From positions 7,672-22,136 of the forward strand of contig JAAUZS010000137.1 in NCBI GenBank assembly GCA_014804495.1: a stretch of 14,465 bases of DNA. The letters are read 5' to 3'. The notes under the pieces are model-generated. The model searched no databases and was not told where the DNA came from. It saw nothing but the letters and a program-made list of their open reading frames with translations. A program made the position numbers and the translations under genes. Position 1 is the stretch's first letter; each line of letters begins with the position of its first letter. Shown piece by piece: positions 14,240-14,465 of the stretch. Origin of the DNA: Lachnospiraceae bacterium. Its GTDB lineage: Bacteria; Bacillota; Clostridia; Lachnospirales; Lachnospiraceae.

Positions 14240-14275
14240 AACCGGTTGCACTCAATAGAACCGATATGTTATTAT
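14240..14275 (+). promoter_or_regulatory. Possible promoter and operator of the last gene
   Basis: AACCGGTT (14240-14247) is a perfect 8-bp palindrome, and CGGTT (14243-14247) forms an inverted repeat with AACCG (14259-14263) over an 11-nt gap. They overlap a weak -35 (TTGCAC, 14246-14251) and precede an extended -10 (TG-T-TATTAT, 14267-14275) at 18-bp spacing. The rest of the 252-bp divergent region up to 14363 holds only a distant inverted repeat AAGTAAT/ATTACTT (14281-14287 and 14326-14332) and AT-rich sequence. Confidence 0.35.
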
Positions 14276-14363
14276 TTAGTAAGTAATACGGCTTCAACTC
14301 ATGTTTTGAAATAACGGGTTTGGCAATTACTTGCATATTATAAATATTTATGGGAGATAAGAC

Positions 14364-14465
14364 ATGGCAATCATCCTGAACAGAAATACCGACATCGAAG
14401 GTGCGCTTACGTTGGCGGTACGCAGGGCTGTGGCGGTTCTGCGGCGCGATATGGATAAGGTTTTT
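14364..14465 (+). CDS. N-terminus of an unidentified protein, possibly a CAZyme (partial)
   Basis: Frame open from ATG 14364 to the window end, 34 residues, starting MAIILNRNTDIEGALTLAVR. GGGAG at 14352-14356 lies 7 nt upstream, so the start is well supported. The pattern of a short strand followed by an A-x-x-x-A-x-x-x-L-x-x-D-M helix resembles the N-terminal domain that precedes the barrel in some glycosidases, for example GH115 alpha-glucuronidases or GH20/GH67-type enzymes. That is a weak resemblance from a short fragment; the position beside two glycosidases is compatible with it. No signal peptide is visible. Confidence 0.55.
   Translation, partial: MAIILNRNTDIEGALTLAVRRAVAVLRRDMDKVF

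Overview
The window looks like the chromosome of a gut-type Clostridia, most likely a member of the Lachnospiraceae. The grounds are low-to-mid GC by eye, strong AAGGAG-type ribosome binding sites, U-tailed intrinsic terminators, and families typical of that group: a 4Fe-4S aldo/keto reductase, a DUF2975/YozG-like HTH pair, a heterodimeric ABC exporter, and cytoplasmic glycosidases. This assignment is an inference. No rRNA, tRNA, CRISPR, transposase or integrase gene was seen.

Layout. (1) 1-1153: the tail of an unknown gene, a GNAT acetyltransferase and a small Cys-rich protein, closed by a strong terminator. (2) 1204-2291: an operator-like promoter region, a leader with three hairpins, a DUF2975 membrane protein and its YozG-like HTH partner. 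(3) 2302-4318: an unrecognised seven-helix membrane protein and an aldo/keto reductase with two Fe-S cluster motifs, closed by a terminator. (4) 4378-9116: an operon encoding an XRE-type DNA-binding domain fused to a PurM (AIR synthase)-like domain, then two overlapping ABC exporter half-transporters. (5) 9151-13077: a GH13 neopullulanase-type enzyme with a good promoter, then a GH35 beta-galactosidase. (6) 13106-14465: on the minus strand, an L-glyceraldehyde-3-phosphate reductase (gpr) with a 24-bp palindrome over its promoter, then a divergent gene cut by the window end.

The most unusual item is the HTH-PurM fusion. Its C-terminal part keeps the PurM fold signature (FNMGVGM) and overall order, but the motifs that bind substrate and ATP in true PurM are largely replaced. 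It is transcriptionally and translationally joined to an exporter with two apparently intact ATPase sites. The simplest reading, an inference, is a one-component regulator that uses a retired purine enzyme as its ligand sensor to control a dedicated efflux pump.

The right half forms a small carbohydrate cluster of predicted cytoplasmic enzymes (GH13, GH35, an aldehyde/triose-phosphate reductase and a possible further CAZyme) without a visible sugar transporter in the window.
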